Assembly: GCA_025345505.1 (NCBI GenBank)
Contig: JANVCC010000011.1
Location: 320,055-384,054, forward strand
Reading direction: 5' to 3'
DNA: 64,000 bases
Source of the DNA: Todiramphus chloris collaris
Taxonomy: Eukaryota > Chordata > Aves > Coraciiformes > Alcedinidae
In this document: positions 1-11,330 of the stretch, one piece after another
Layout: each line of letters starts with the position of its first letter
Position numbering within the stretch: the first letter of the stretch is position 1
The notes under the pieces: model-generated
The model's input: only the letters and a program-made list of their open reading frames with translations
Database searches by the model: none
Told to the model about the DNA's origin: nothing
Made by a program: the position numbers and the translations under genes

Positions 1-662
1 GCAATTCACTTCCCTGGTTGAAGTCCAAAATACCCAAAATACCATATGGACATTTTAAAGTTAATTAGCATCTTAAAATTCAGTATCTAAGTTAAGGATG
101 TTGTGATCCCTAAATCCTTGGTTGTCCTGAGTTTAACTCAACTTTGGCCTATTCTTGCAACCCCAAATATTTTCTCCTTTTGAATTTTTATCTTTGCTAA
201 TCCTCACAAATGAAAATCGCTGGATCCATCCTTTAAAACTGTCCCTTTGGGGCAATAATTTGATTCTGTAACATTGTTGTGATCATCCTGGAATTGACTA
301 TTACTAGAATTAGCTGAAATAGGAAATTCGGTGTCCCCAGAGATCTTGTTTAAGGCTGTGAACCAAGGCTAACTCCAGTGAAAAAGGAGGATGCTGACAA
401 TGTCAGAGGAGAATATGGAGTGTGAAAAAGAGGACAATGCTTGTGCTATAGGGTAGACTTAATAACTGGGCAGGTTTTTTTTGTTAATCCTTGATCATGC
501 TGTGGGGACGCTGAACTTGCAGTGCTGGGGACCTTGGCTTTGGCATCATACCTGGCATGCCATTTTCAAGGTAGGTCCAGCACTGGCAAATTTAATTCAA
601 GCATCTTAATTAATAAAAGCGAAAAGTAATGTGTGGCCAAGCATGGAGCTTTCTGCCATCAC

Positions 663-780
663 TCAGAATCACAGAGTGTTAGGGTTTGGAAGGGGCCTTG
701 AAAGATCATGTAGTCCAACCCCCCTGCCAGAGCAGGACCACATGGATTAGGTCACACAGGAACACGTCCAGGTGCTTCCA
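663..780 (-). mobile_element. CR1 LINE 3' fragment
   Basis: Antisense CR1 tail: ATCACAGA-type end, GTTTGGAAGGGGCC, then TAGTCCAACCCCCCTGCC. Short diverged remnant. Confidence 0.85.
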
Positions 781-1961
781 AGCAAGTGCTTTGCTGTTCA
801 TCCTGCAAAATTACAGTCTGAAAAAGCATTTTGGACACATATTACTCAACGTTTAATTCCTCCAGTAGGAATGGTCCCATCCCCCTACATGGTCTCTAGC
901 AACAAACCCTCCTATGCAGAAAATGGTGACTTGTCCCAGAAAACCTTCAAACTGCATCTCTACAACTCTTCGAGCGATGACAAATGAAGTGGGAGGACAG
1001 TCTTGTGCCAAACAGACAAAACAGGGTCATCTTCTGCTCAGCTTGCAGTTTCTGGGTACCTTGCGGTGAACTCTGTCATTCCTTGGCGTGTCGGCATCTC
1101 TGGCTGTGAAACTGGGATTCCCCTTCTTTCTTCCAGCCTTTTCCACCATTTCTTCACATTGCAAAGCTCTTCACATTGCAAAATTGCAGGGACAGACAGA
1201 TTTCTGACATGTCTGCAGGTATCTTGCACATGAGAGGCCCTTTCCAGATGCTGTCGTCATTGAAACGAGGAATATTTTGGACCCGGTTGTCGTAAACACC
1301 AACGGGGGAGAAGAAAGGAATTATGATAGCTATGGAATAGGAGCAAATTCCTCAATATAGAGTCGAAAAAGGCGTCAGAGATGCACACTGGAGCCGTTAC
1401 CCTTTCTGTATCTGGAAGCACAGAGGTCTTGCACACACCACACTGTCTGTCATGGAGCAGAAATTACATCTGGAGCAAAACGCTAAAGCTTGAAATGATT
1501 CTTTTTTTTTTTTTATCTTCTGGCTTGAGAGCATGCTGGGAAGGATGAATTGAAAATTAGCCAGATGAACAAGTGCATTTTGGAAACGACAAAGGGCTGT
1601 TTTCTGAGCAGTTATTGTAAATACCCTGCCATAACCTGTAACCTGAGGGCTCAAAGAGCATGGGCTTTCTCTCATGCCTGCCTGCATTTACGTTACAAGC
1701 TCCTCCGGAAAGAGCCTACCAGAAATTATCCCTTCAAGACTCATCTAGAGTTGCCATAGAAACTCTGCCAGAGCAGAAGGGGACTGGGAGCGCCCGCTTT
1801 TGAAAGCTTGAGGCTCTCCATGCCCTCTGCAAGATTGCAGCGAGACGAAAGATTCATGATTAAAAGGCATCTGTGCTTCCGTAGCGTTGTGTACGAAACC
1901 GTGTAGGTGCTCCTGGTTTGGACTGCCGGGCAGCTGGGGAAAAAGGGGTGTCTCTGGGACC

Positions 1962-2283
1962 ACAAGGATGCTCTGTCTCCTCCTTGGTTTGGGAAAGACC
2001 TCAAGGAGGATCCGATGTAACAGGACAAGAGGATACAGCCTCAGGTTACTCCAAGGAGGGGTTAGGCTGGATATTAGCAAAAAATTTCTTCCCTGCAAGG
2101 GTTGTCAAGACCTGTCCCAGGCTGCCCAGGGCAGTGGTGGAGTCCCCAGCCCTGGAGGGATTGAAAAGCCACGTAGATTTGGTGCTGAGGGACATGGTTT
2201 AGTGGTGTCCTGGCAGTGCTGGATTAATGGTCAGACTTGGTGATCTTAAAGGTCTTTTCCAACTTAAACAATTCTAGGATGCA
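1962..2283 (+). mobile_element. CR1 LINE 3' fragment
   Basis: Sense CR1 3' end: GGACAAGAGG, GGCTGGATATTAGCAAAAAA, CAGGCTGCCCAGGGCAGTGG, and a tail AACAATTCTAGGAT. Diverged. Confidence 0.9.
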
Positions 2284-3604
2284 GTGCTTAAAATTCACCA
2301 CGGTGGAGACTTCTCTGTGTCAGAGTTGCACCAGGCAACCTGCACTTGAAGGTGGAAAAAGAGTGCCAGAAACCAGATGTCCTCATCTTCCTTCTCTTCA
2401 CGTACATCTCCCCAAATTTCATTTTACTGCAGTTTTTTTTTTTCGTCCCAACCTCTGCGCTTCAGTGCAGATTTCAGTTCAAAGAAATGCATAGTTAGTA
2501 TTGAGAATATAAGTAAAGATTCCATAAAAGGTACATGAATCAAGCCAGGCTCCTGCTCACTTTCCCCAAACCACGTCACATCTATATGCCAGTGAGAGAA
2601 TAAGGTGACTTCTGCTGGTGAAGTAAGCAGATGTGACTCTGAGTACACAGGAAGAAGAGTTTTTCAGAAAAAATAAAGGCAACCCCGTCACTTTTCTGAC
2701 CGTGATCTCCCTTTAGTTTGTCATTCTGGATCAGTTCAGCTGCCATCTCAGAAGCCCTGCTGTGGCATCTGCTCACCTGCTGTGCACCCATGCTGACCTT
2801 CTAAATGTTATAACAGCCCCGGAAAATGCTTTCTACAATATTCAAGAAAAGACAGAGGAAGAAACCTCTGGACAGGATGAAAAATGAGCTGTGGGTGGTC
2901 ACTGAGAGCAGGGACAGGAATTACTCTACTGTCCTTCTTTAAATTTAAGATACTGGCTGAGGTAAGGCCTGATGAAGTTGTTGTGCTTCATCCTCATTAC
3001 TCTGCAGAAAAGAAAAAACATATTTCATTGTCTTTTGAAGTAAGGATTTTGAAAATAACAAAGATCAAGAAGGAAATAAGTAGCTTAGTTTTAGGGCAGT
3101 ATGTGCCGAAGCCTCGCAAACCTACTGCTGTTCTCCAGGAATGCCAACGAGCCTTTGCAGGAAGGAGGTGGCATTTCCAGTGGGTTCAATGAAGTCCTGC
3201 AGCAAAGATCTGTAAAGAAACTAAGCATCATGGGAGGAGAGGGAAGACCCTTTTCAGAATAAGTACTTTATGAAAAGATAAAAAGAGGGAGTTGAAGTAA
3301 ATAACAGACTTTTCTGATGAAGGGATCCTGGTGGTTGGCAAAGGTCATTGGTGGGAGCTGGGTTTATTCAGCACTTTCAGAAGTAACCTGGGAAAGGGAA
3401 GGAGTGCTGAGAAGTGCTAATTTTAAATTATTCAGGCCAATGAAAGATGAGGGCTGAATGTGAAGGTTTGCAGTAGCCGCTTGTGAGACTTCTGTAGAGA
3501 TGAAATTCAGTAGAAGTGAATGTGAAGTGAAGCATGTGAAGGAAAAGGAGTCTAAATCTCACATCTGAAATGCTGGTCTGAGCTGACTATTCCCACTCAG
3601 GAGG

Positions 3605-3778
3605 AGAGTCCTGGACAATCACAGCCAGTGCCTCTCAGCCTGTCCTCACAGCAGAGGGGTTCCAGCCCTCTGATCATCTTCGTAGCCCTTCTCTGGACCT
3701 GCTCCAACAGATCCATGTTTTTCTTGTGCTGAGGACTTGAGGGCTGGACCCCGGACTCCAGCTGGAGTCTCAATTTTT
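3605..3778 (-). mobile_element. CR1 LINE internal fragment
   Basis: Antisense CR1 with AGCAGAGGGGTTCCAGCCCT and TTCTCTGGACCTGCTCCAAC. It lacks a tail and abuts the next CR1, which suggests a second insertion beside or into it. Confidence 0.85.
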
Positions 3779-3794
3779 ATGTGATGGTACAGAA

Positions 3795-4570
3795 TGACAG
3801 AATCACAGAATGGTAGGGGTTGGAAGGGACCTCTGGAAATGATCAGTCCCTCCTGCTCCAGCAGGGTCGTCTAGAGCAAGGTGCCCAGGATCGCATTGTC
3901 CAGGAGGGTTTGGAATCTTTACAGAGAAGGGGACTCCACGGCCTCTCTGGGCAGCCTGGGCCAGGCTCTGGCACCCTCACAGCAAAGAAGTTTTTCCTTC
4001 TGTTCAGATGGAACCTCCTGGGTTCCAGTTTGTGCCCATTGTCCCTTGTTGTGTTGCTGGGCACCGCTGACAAGAGTCTGGCCCCATCCTCTTGACCCCC
4101 GTCCTTTAGCTATTGATGAGGATTGATCAGATCCCCTCCCAGTCTTCCCTTTTCCAGGCTAAACAGCCCCAGAGCATTCAGGCTTTCCTTGGCACAGAGA
4201 TACTCCAGCCCCATCAGCAGCTTTGTAACATCTCCTGGAGTCTCTCCAGAAGTTTCTTGTCCCTCTTGAATTGGGGAGACCAGGACTGGACCCAGTGCTT
4301 GAGAGGTGGCCTCCCTAGGGCAGCATAGAGGGGGAGGAGAACCTCCCTTAACCTGCTGGCCACACTCTTCTTCATGCACCCCAGGAGATCATTGGCCTTC
4401 TTGTCCATTAGGGCCCATTGCTGGCTCCTGGTGAACTTGTTGTCCCCTAGCATTCCCAGGTCCTTCTCCACAGAGCTTCTTCCCAGCAGGTCAGCCCCTC
4501 ACCTGTACGGTACAGCCCCCATTGTTCTGGTGACATGGTCTGTCCTCTTCTTTACATCCAGAGCCCGTCA
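3795..4570 (-). mobile_element. CR1 LINE, about 0.78 kb 3' part
   Basis: Antisense. Tail (CACAGAATGG, GGTTGGAAGGGACCTCTGG) first, then long CR1 similarity including CTTCTTGTCCATTAGGGCCC and TGCTGGCCACACTCTTCTTC. Same subfamily as the copy at 10318-11327. 5' truncated. Confidence 0.93.
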
Positions 4571-5717
4571 GGGCTAAAGCACTGCAGGGGGATATCAGCA
4601 TTTACTTCTGAAACTCACTTCTCCTGCACTACGTGGTCTTCTGCACAAGGAAAATAATGGTAACAAGTTTTCCTGAGAGAGAGCTGCAGATGGACTTCTG
4701 TGCCTGAAACATTTTCCTTTTTTTTTTTTTGGCACTTATGTCAACTTCTCTAATAAAAGATCTGTCCTCTCCCAGTAACCCTGGCCTCATTAATCTTTTC
4801 TGCTTGGCTCTGGACAGGCATGTTAGTGGTGACCCAGCACTGATGTGGATGCCTGACTTTAGCTGCAGACTGATGGCAGGCTGGTTTTCACCACAACTGG
4901 GATCCCTTTGAGCAAGAATGAAAATCACTGTTCTTCGGGGCTTATCTTAGGGAGAATAGGAGGAATACCACTTGGTCTGCTGTAAGTTTAACAGTATTCT
5001 GCTATCATCACTTATTTTAATCCTTCCAGCTAAATATTTCCCTGGGGTACATTATCGGATAAGGTGGAGCCACAGTTCAGCGTTTAAGAAAAAACAGTAA
5101 CAGCTTCTTTATCTGGGGCTTATGCTTTCTTTGGAGCAACAAACAATTTTATTTTATCGTTCGAGGCTGTTCCTATCTTTTTTTGGATTAGTCAAGTCAA
5201 GAATGAAGTAAATAATTGCAGGGAGCATTAATATTGTGTGACTGAAATGGTTTTCTAGAACTTCTTTCTCATAGAGACTTGTCTCAACGTACAAAAGGAT
5301 ATGACACGTGTCTCTTGCCCAGAAGTTATGTTGATTGACAGTCTGTCAAGTTCTATCACTATGGTTTATTTATAGTATGTGCCTTAAATAATCAGACTAT
5401 TTCACTAATATTTTTGGACAGTTGCTCATAGTTTTCAAGATAAGTTTTGCTCATACAAATGCATCCTGAACTCCGACAGCTGCAGTAAGGCCTGGGAGAT
5501 TTCTTTTGGATGTAGGTGGGAAGTAAAACTGAGATGGAATTGAATGAAGAATGGAAATGGGAATCATCTCTTCTGGCCAACGACTTGCAACTATTTTGGA
5601 CCTTAAAAATGGTCTGAGACCAAGAGAAAATGAAGGCAAAAAACAGTGCCCAAAACTGTGCTTCTGTCATTTTCTTAATATCCTTTTCATCTTTTAAAAT
5701 CTCTTGTAAAGTCTGCA

Positions 5718-5885
5718 CTAGAGCACGTTGCCCAGAGAAGTGTATGCTCCATCACTGGAAGTGTTCAAGGCCAGGTTGGATGGAACTTTGATCTAGTGGA
5801 AGGTCTCCTTGCCCATGGCAGGGGAGAGTGGTGTGAAACCAGATGATCTTTGAAGGTCAATTCCAGCCCAACCCATTCTGCAATT
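5718..5885 (+). mobile_element. CR1 LINE 3' fragment
   Basis: Sense: TCACTGGAAGTGTTCAAGGC, GCCCATGGCAGGGG, ending CAGCCCAACCCATTCTGCAA. Confidence 0.85.
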
Positions 5886-6859
5886 GCTGTGGATGCCTCA
5901 GGAAGAGAGCTAGCACAAAGCATTTTGTACTGATGGGAAGGACGTACCCATCTCCAGCCAGAGCCCTGCTGCCTTCAGCGTAGGCCTGCAGGTCCCTCCT
6001 CACCGCCGCTTCTCGGTGAGCTGCAGGCACTTGGCTGTCTGTCCGCAGCTCAGCACAAGGTCTTTCATCAGCACGACTGCACAAGGGCAACCCTTGAACA
6101 GCAGATACAATAAATTACCTCATTTAATTAAATTCTCATCGGATCAGATGGCTGTGCTGACTTACAGTCTCAACAGCAGTGAGCGTGAGAGATGGTTTTC
6201 CAGCTCTGTGATGTGTCCTGTACAGAATCTCAGCAACTCCTGGTCTGTATGGGGACATGGGTGTTTAAAAATGGGAAACAGTACCAGCAATGCCATGGGT
6301 GCCTTTACAGCCCACATGAAGATTGGTTTTCTTATAGCTGTGGGTAATGAGCAAGAAATAAGTTGCTGCTTATATAAAGGAAAAGGCCTTTCAGGTGAAA
6401 AAAGAACCAGCTGTGAAAGGTCTCCAGGAAAGCGGGCGGGCTGTCAAATGCTAGAGCAAATCTTCTTTTAAAACAGTTGCTGTGTCTGGTGATGATGTGT
6501 TCATTTGACTGCTCTACTCTTGGGCTGATGAGGCTTGAAACAGTAATAAGGGGGTGGCACTTTTTCATGGGAATGAATGTATTTATTATCCTCAGAGACT
6601 TCAGAAGTGCTGGATTCTCAACCATCCATTACCTTGCTCTTCAGAACAGTTCCACCCTTGCTTTCAGCTTTTCCTCTATTTTTACATTGATTTAGCATGA
6701 GTGGGCTGGAATGGTTTCATGGCAAGTGAGTGATGGGATACCAGCAGTATCATGGGACAATCAGTGTGAAATGAAACCCAGCCCAGCCTCTGGGCTCCCC
6801 GCAGCGCCGAGGTGCATTTGCAGATCTGGACCAACGCAGCAGTGCCAGAGTGGGCAGAA

Positions 6860-6873
6860 CCCCCCCCCCCCCC
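6860..6873. repeat. C14 run
   Basis: Homopolymer in a FAM168A intron. Confidence 0.95.
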
Positions 6874-8195
6874 AAACCTGCTAGTCCGTTGACTGTTGGT
6901 AGTTAATGAGCTCTCAAGATAGTGCAGCCAGTGTCTGAGTAACAGTGAGCTGGAGTCCTTGCTTGCAATGGTTCAATGGGTTGAAGTGTGGTTTTATAGC
7001 GCCTTGTCCTGCACTTAGATAAGGGACTTTATTATCTGTCCCTGTAAAAATCCTTGCGATACAGACACTATTAGGAGTGTATCACTGCTTGAGACTTGCT
7101 AGGAAAAAGAATGAAGGAGAATATTTTGTGTTGCAAATTAATTTAGGCTGCTTGTAGCAATTTAAGCCCTAATCAGATAACGGCCAACAGAAGCTATTCT
7201 TGTAAAATGAAATGGTGCATTTTGGAGATCGGTGTTGTAAGTGTCAATTCATTCACTCAGTCACTGACAGAAGGCTGAAACTTGGACCAAACCACCTGGG
7301 CTCTCTAGCTGAAGAGAAGCAAAATCTTTTTTCAAGAGTTTCAAGAGTACATAACTCTTGTAGAGACCAAGCACTTGGCAATTTCCATACTGCATTGACT
7401 GGTTTAGATGTTCCTGACAGTTCTGCTTGTGATCTCAAGCTGGAAGTTCACCCGTAAGTGGCTTGAAACTTACAGGTGAGTGGATTATGGTATATGCTGG
7501 AGGCAGTTACCAAACCCTGGGTGAATGTGTTGAGTTTGGGCTGCTCAAAACTGGTGAGCTCCTTTTGAGAAGGCCTTTGGTATGTGGTAACCAGACTGGT
7601 TCAGCCTAACAGGTTAAGAGCACCAGGTTGATTACTTTTCTAAGTATTCTCTAGTATTTTGCTCCATTTTTCAATGGCTGTGTGCCCTGGCTGTGCAGAT
7701 GACAGGGTTGGGTGTCCATCTCAGCAGGGCTGGAGGGGATAAATGAGTGACAGAGTCCCAGGGAAGGTCCCCTGAAGTCCACAGCGGTTCCTGAGAGCCC
7801 CACTGTCACTTAGATGTGGCTTTTGTGATGTCTGTGCACAGAGGAGAGCCCAAATCCAGAAACAGTAGGACAAGAGCACATGAATCTTCTGATCTATCAA
7901 GGTTTATATTGTGCATTCAGAAGGCTGTGCTAGATGTGTGTAAGAAATATGCACACAACTAGAAACATTAATGAAATCTAGAGGGAAATGTGGCCCAATC
8001 TCTGCGTGGTACCACATGTTGTTGTCTCTGAATATCTAGGATCAGACTTAAAGCTTACAGAGGCAGGCTCATGGCCTAAGATGGTCGTTAGCCTAAGGAG
8101 GTTCTTCACTGTCAAAAAGTATTGTAGCTTTTGGACATCTGCAGTTTTGTCCTTTTGTAAATTAGCTCAATTTTATTTTCAAATCTGGATTGGAG

Positions 8196-8838
8196 AAAGT
8201 TGCTAGAGGGATGGCATACATCCAGAGGGACCTGGACAAGCTTGAGAAGTGGGATCACATGAACCTCATGAGATTCAACAAGGCCAAGTGCAAGGTCCTG
8301 CACCTGGGTCAGGGCAACCCCCAGTATCAATCCAGGCTGGGGGATGAAGGGATGGAGAGCAGCCCTGTGGAGAGGGACTTGAGGGTACTGGAAGGTAAAG
8401 AGATAGATAACTAGGAAAGGTAACTAAGCTGATGAAGAGTCTAGAGAATAAGTTCTATGAGAAGTGGCTGGGGCAACTGGGGTGATTTAGTCTCAAGAAA
8501 AGGAGGCTGAGGGGAGTCCTTATAGCTCTCTGCAACTACCTGAAAGGAGATTGGAGCAAGGTGGAGGTCGGTCTCTTCTCCCAAGTAGCAAGAGGTAGGA
8601 CAAGAGGAAACTGCCTCAAGATGCACCAGGTGAGGTTTAGGCTGGACATTAGGAAGAATTTTTTCACTGAAGGGGTTGTCAGGCCCTAGAGTAGGCTGTC
8701 CAGGGTAGTGGTTGAATCAAAGTCATGCAGATGTGGTGCTTAGGGACATGGTTTAGCAGTGAACATGTAGAGTAGGGTTGATGGTTGAACTTGGTAATAC
8801 TGAAGGTCTTTTCCAATCTAGATGATTCGGTAATACTA
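8196..8838 (+). mobile_element. CR1 LINE fragment with RT C-terminal remnant
   Basis: Sense. Encodes [20 protein letters not shown] and [17 protein letters not shown], the end of a CR1 reverse transcriptase, followed by the CR1 3' UTR and a degraded tail. It is immediately followed by another CR1. Confidence 0.92.
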
Positions 8839-8865
8839 TAAGCCAGCAACATGAACTTGCAGCCC

Positions 8866-9498
8866 AGAAGCCAATGGCATCCTGGGCTGCATCCAGAGCA
8901 GCGTGGGCAGCAGGTCAGGGAGGGGATTCTGCCCCTCTGCTCTGCTCTGGGGAGACCCCCCTGCAGTGCTGGGTCCAGCTCTGGAGTCCTCAGCACAGGA
9001 GAGACAGGGACCTGTTGGAGTGGGGCCAGAGGAGGCCACAGCAATGCTGGGAGGGCTGGAACCCCTCTGCTGGGAGACCAGGCTGAGAGAGATGGGGTTG
9101 TTCAGCCTGGAGGAGAGAAGGCTCTGGGGAGACCTTCTTGTGGGGGGAGAACTTCTTGTGGCCTTTCAGTACTTATATAGGGCTCATCAGAAAGATGGGG
9201 AGGGACTTTTTAGGTAGCCTGTTGTGACAGGACAAGAGGTGATGGTTTTAAACTAAAAGAGGGGAGATTTAGACCAGAGAGAAGGAAGAAATATTTTATG
9301 CTGATGGTGGTGAGACCCTGTCCCAGGTTGCCCAGAGAGGTGGTCGATGCCCCATCCCTGGAAACATTCCAGGTGAGGTTGGCTGGGGCTCTGAGCACCT
9401 GCTCTAGCTGCAGATGTCCCTGCTCCCTGCAGGGGGGTTGGACTAGATGAGCTTGAAAGGTCCCTTCCAACCCAAAACATTTTATGATTGTATGAAAT
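8866..9498 (+). mobile_element. CR1 LINE, well-preserved 3' part
   Basis: Sense. GGGGAGACCCCCCTGCAGTG, CAGCACAGGAGAGACAGGGA, TCCCTGCAGGGGGGTTGGAC, tail ATTTTATGATTGTATGA. Close in sequence to the copies at 20388 and 23110. Confidence 0.95.
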
Positions 9499-10289
9499 GC
9501 CCTGTCCAACTATTTCTTGTCTTGTGCAGAAGAGATCTGAGATGAGCTTGTCTTGCATGTAGGCAGTAAAATAAATATATATATCTGGAAATATAAGGTA
9601 ACTGCTTTATTATGGATGTTTTGAGTATAACCTCAAGGGATCCTGGACTAAACAAAACTGGTGTTTGAACACATTTGAAGCAACTCTTTTTTAATTGATT
9701 TCATGAACTCCTTTACTTGTGTATCTCCTAAAGGTTTGTGCGTGCTAAGAAGAGGGGGTGAGTAACTGGCACTCATAGCCTAAAAGCCCTTAATCAAAAA
9801 GCAGCACTGCACCAAGAGGACATGGGTGAGAGGAGCCGGAAAGAATGGTATAGGAACATTTAGAAATACATGAAAAATTAAAGGCGGCTTTAAAATGCTT
9901 ACTTGATGCAGCCCCGTGTGCTCTTTGCTTTGCACAGCCAGTTATTGCATCATAATTTTGAAAGCAGTTCAGTTAGTGCTGCTCAGAGCTGGAGCGCTGT
10001 GTATTTTCCTCAGGGAGAACATTAAATGAACACTGGCTTTCCTACTTCTATTGATTGTAGAGATGATATTAAATTAAAATAAAGCAAGAAGACAACTTTT
10101 GATTTCTTCTGTGAGGAATCTAATAAATTTCGTTCAATATGTTTTCATCTCATTTTCTCCTTCTGCATCGTTGCTGTAATAAGGCCCTAAGCCCCAGCAG
10201 AGGCAGGGTCCCATCATGTGCAGATCTGCACAAGTGGAAAGCAAAATTTTCTTTCTGTCCCTCACATTTCATGTCTTCAGCAGGAAGCC

Positions 10290-11330
10290 TATGAAGATGA
10301 GCAGCACTCAACAGAAAACAGTGGTGCAGAGTCTACTTGGTGGCCTGTAGCTAGTGGTGTTCCCCAGGGGTCAGGACTGGGTCCAGTCTTGTTCAACACA
10401 TTCATCAATGACCCAGATAAGGACAGAGTGCACCTCAGCCAGTTTGCTGATGGTATAAAACTGTGAGGAGTGGCTGACACACCAGAGCTGTGCTGCCATT
10501 CAGTGAGACCTGGACAGGCTGGAGAGTTTGGCAGAGGGGAACATCATGAAGTTCAACCAGGGCAACTGTAGGGTCCTGCACCTGGGGAGGAGTAACCCCT
10601 TGCACCAGTACAGGTGAGGGGGTGACCTGCTGGGAAGCAGCTTCACAGAGAAGGACCCAGGAGTCTTGATGGATAGCAAGTTCACCAGAAGTCAGCAATG
10701 GGCCCTCATGGACAAGAAGGCCAATGGTGTCCTAGGGTATATGAAGAAGAGTGTGGCCAGCAGGTTGAGGGAGGTTCTCCTCCCCCTCTACTCTGCCCTA
10801 GTGAGACCGCCTCTGAAGTACTGTGTCCAGTTCTGGTCTCCAAAGTTCAGGAGGGACAGGGAAATACTAGAGAGAGTCCAGTGAAAGGCTACAAGGATGA
10901 TTAAGGGACTGAAACATCTCGCTTGTGAAGAAAGACTGAGAGCCCTGGAGCTGTTTAGCCTGGAGAAGAGAAGACTAAGAGGGGATCTGAATAATGCTGA
11001 ACAATAGCTAAAGGGTGTGGGTCAAGTTGATGGGGCCAGACTCTTGTCAATGTTGCCCAGCAGTAGGACAAAGGACAACAGGCACAAACTGGAACCCAGG
11101 AGGTTCCAACTGAACAGGAGGAAAAACTTCTTTGCTGTGAGGGTGCCAGAGCCTGGCCCAGGCTGCCCAGAGAGGTTGTGGAGTCTCTGCTGGGGAGATT
11201 CCAAATCCACCTGGACATGATCCTGGGCCACCTGCTGTGGGTGAACCTGTTGGAGTAGGGGAGTTGGACAAGGTGAAGTCCAGAGGTCCCTTCCAACCCT
11301 CACTATTCTGTGATTCTGTAGTTCTGTAAA
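10290..11330 (+). mobile_element. CR1 LINE, about 1 kb with RT fragment
   Basis: Sense. Contains [19 protein letters not shown] and QFADGIKL, the reverse-transcriptase palm motifs, with the catalytic FADD box read here as FADG. Ends GTGATTCTGTAGTTCTGTA. Long but 5' truncated and inactive. Confidence 0.94.
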
